Source: Euryarchaeota archaeon UBA602
GTDB taxonomy: Archaea; Thermoplasmatota; Poseidoniia; Poseidoniales; Thalassarchaeaceae
Assembly (NCBI GenBank): GCA_002498455.1
Contig: DAHO01000079.1
Span: 1-7,519 of the forward strand
Length of the DNA stretch: 7,519 bases
Direction: 5' to 3'
Positions 6,425-7,519 of this stretch are shown one piece after another. The number at the start of each line of letters is the position of its first letter. The first letter of the stretch is position 1. The position numbers were made by a program, and so were the translations under genes. Below the pieces are notes generated by a model. The model was not told the DNA's origin. It saw only the letters and a list, made by a program, of their open reading frames with translations, and made no database searches.

Positions 6425-7519
6425 GTGTACTGTCAGGTGTGTTCAGAAGAAATCCCGGATGATTCCCTTTTCTGCCCTGAATGTGGTTCTCGACAAGATC
6501 CCTCAAATTCCGGTGCGATGGGTGGCCGAAACTTCGGTGTGGTCAGTTCACAAGCCGTACAAGCGACGCAAGATATGCAGGCTACAGATGCAGCAGGAGG
6601 GACAGCTAGCGCCTCACCTTCAGATTTCTTGAACCAAATCGCAGGTCAAATGACTGGCACACCAACGCCGCCTCCAACTCCACAACGTCCTCCTCCCTCA
6701 CCCCATTCCTCGGTGACCGATCAGGTCGTTGATCGAATTGTTGAGGCTGAAAAGGCAGAGAAGGCCGATGCTCGAAATGAATGGTTGGCTATGAACCAAC
6801 AAACAGCCAGTGACGTTTTGGCAGGTTTGTCCGGTGGAGATGTGCCAAGTCATTTGGCTACATCCACTGGCTCCGCACGGTTCCTTGATGATGGTACTGA
6901 TGTTGGATTGGAAAAGAAGCGAGCCAAATCAAATCAGCCTTCAACTTCCCTACTGCGAAGGATGGCAGAAGTTGCCACACGACGTGTTGCACGAAAGCGC
7001 GGTGTTGCAGTCGAATCTCCACAGGTAGCCCTCACTGATGATGATACCATCCAAGTCAACGTCACCTACATTGACGATGGTCGGGTATTGGATACCCCAC
7101 CTGATTTGTCGAACGCCTTTGAGCATGCGATTGCAACCGAATTGGCACTGAAGGGCTTTGACATTGGAATTGAGATTGCATTGTTCCGTTCAATGGATGG
7201 AGAAATCGATCTGGTTTGGGGCGATTCCCCCGACGGTGCAGACGATGATGAAGACTATGATGATGAAGAAGAGTTGTTCGCTTGCGATGATTGTGGATAT
7301 TACCCCATTCGGGAATCCGACTCAAGATGTCCAGAATGTGGTGCCCAATTTGTCGATGATGATGAGGACGATTTCGACGAACCCGCTCCTAGCAGAGGCG
7401 GCCCCCCCAGTCGAGGTCCGAGTGGCGCCCCTCCCTCTCGTGGTCCCAGTGGTGGGCCGGGTGGACCTCCTAGAGGCCCGTCTCGAGGACCTGGCGGCGG
7501 TCCTCCCAGTCGAGGTCCC
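6425..7519 (+). CDS. Double zinc-ribbon protein with acidic and Gly/Pro/Arg-rich tail, 3' end beyond window
   Basis: Open for 365 codons from a GTG at 6425-6427 to the window edge; no family-level function recognised. The start is chosen because MYCQVC opens a standard short zinc ribbon, with Cys3/Cys6 and Cys17/Cys20 (CPEC). Then come a low-complexity linker, a Pro-rich stretch (79-93), a charged helical region (about 97-125) and a basic patch RRVARKRG (186-193). A compact segment at about 206-266 has alternating hydrophobics and may be a folded domain. Acidic runs flank a second zinc ribbon with Cys287/Cys290 and Cys302/Cys305. From about 320 on it is a repeat tail of SRGP/PPSRGP units with no hydrophobic residues, presumably disordered. 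No signal peptide or membrane segment is visible in the part seen; a membrane anchor could follow. Zinc ribbons suggest binding to nucleic acid or protein. Divergent from the synthase cluster. Confidence 0.85.
   Translation, partial: MYCQVCSEEIPDDSLFCPECGSRQDPSNSGAMGGRNFGVVSSQAVQATQDMQATDAAGGTASASPSDFLNQIAGQMTGTPTPPPTPQRPPPSPHSSVTDQVVDRIVEAEKAEKADARNEWLAMNQQTASDVLAGLSGGDVPSHLATSTGSARFLDDGTDVGLEKKRAKSNQPSTSLLRRMAEVATRRVARKRGVAVESPQVALTDDDTIQVNVTYIDDGRVLDTPPDLSNAFEHAIATELALKGFDIGIEIALFRSMDGEIDLVWGDSPDGADDDEDYDDEEELFACDDCGYYPIRESDSRCPECGAQFVDDDEDDFDEPAPSRGGPPSRGPSGAPPSRGPSGGPGGPPRGPSRGPGGGPPSRGP
7382..7519 (+). repeat. Coding low-complexity repeat (Gly/Pro/Ser/Arg units)
   Basis: Degenerate direct repeats encoding SRGP and GGPP units. 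The 14-base unit CCCAGTCGAGGTCC occurs exactly at 7406-7419 and again at 7505-7518, with diverged copies between (for example TCTCGTGGTCCCAGTGG). The reading frame is kept throughout, so the array expands or contracts in codon multiples. It continues past the window edge. Confidence 0.75.

Noticed and set aside
6396..6632. ATG-initiated plus-strand frame near the zinc-ribbon start
   Set aside because: It is in a different frame from the CxxC ribbons and ends early; the GTG frame at 6425 runs 365 codons with clear zinc-ribbon and repeat structure.
7062..7325. Minus-strand open frame inside the zinc-ribbon gene
   Set aside because: His/Arg-rich translation typical of the reverse strand of Asp/Glu-rich coding sequence; no motif.

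Overview
The window looks archaeal. The central gene is a full-length ABCE1 (Rli1) ribosome-recycling ATPase, a protein found only in Archaea and eukaryotes. It sits in a compact, intron-free, operon-like array with short gaps, a 3-4 nt stop-to-start junction and Shine-Dalgarno-like sites. Two squalene/phytoene synthase genes, Asp/Glu-rich proteins and a zinc-ribbon protein with a long disordered tail are compatible with a marine Euryarchaeota such as Marine Group II (Poseidoniales). That placement is a judgement from gene content, not a computed result.

Layout. Positions 1-6314 are read on the minus strand. In order of transcription they hold: a squalene/phytoene synthase-family protein (6314-5289), a second, divergent member with a long N-terminal extension (5181-3913), ABCE1 (3826-2057), an iron-sulfur PD-(D/E)XK nuclease with OB-fold-like C-terminal segments (2052-283), and the start of a second nuclease of the same family (234-1), cut by the window edge. 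A 110-bp divergent intergenic region (6315-6424) separates these from a plus-strand gene at 6425, also cut by the edge. That gene encodes a protein with a zinc ribbon near each end, acidic runs and a Gly/Pro/Ser/Arg repeat tail. No stretch longer than about 110 bp lacks a gene, and I see no RNA genes, mobile elements or CRISPR arrays.

How the genes fit together. The two prenyl synthases probably perform head-to-head condensation of prenyl diphosphates (C30 squalene-type or C40 phytoene-type) for membrane lipids, carotenoids or retinal precursors. ABCE1 splits ribosomes after termination. The nuclease immediately downstream appears translationally coupled to ABCE1. The two tandem nucleases probably act in DNA repair or replication-intermediate processing.

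Most worth a second look: the ABCE1 iron-sulfur domain has lost most of its canonical cysteine pattern although both ATPase sites are intact; the nucleases are tandem paralogs, the second lacking an ATG start; and perfect short hairpins lie in all three intergenic gaps of the synthase/ABCE1 part of the window, one of them overlapping the ribosome-binding region of the zinc-ribbon gene.
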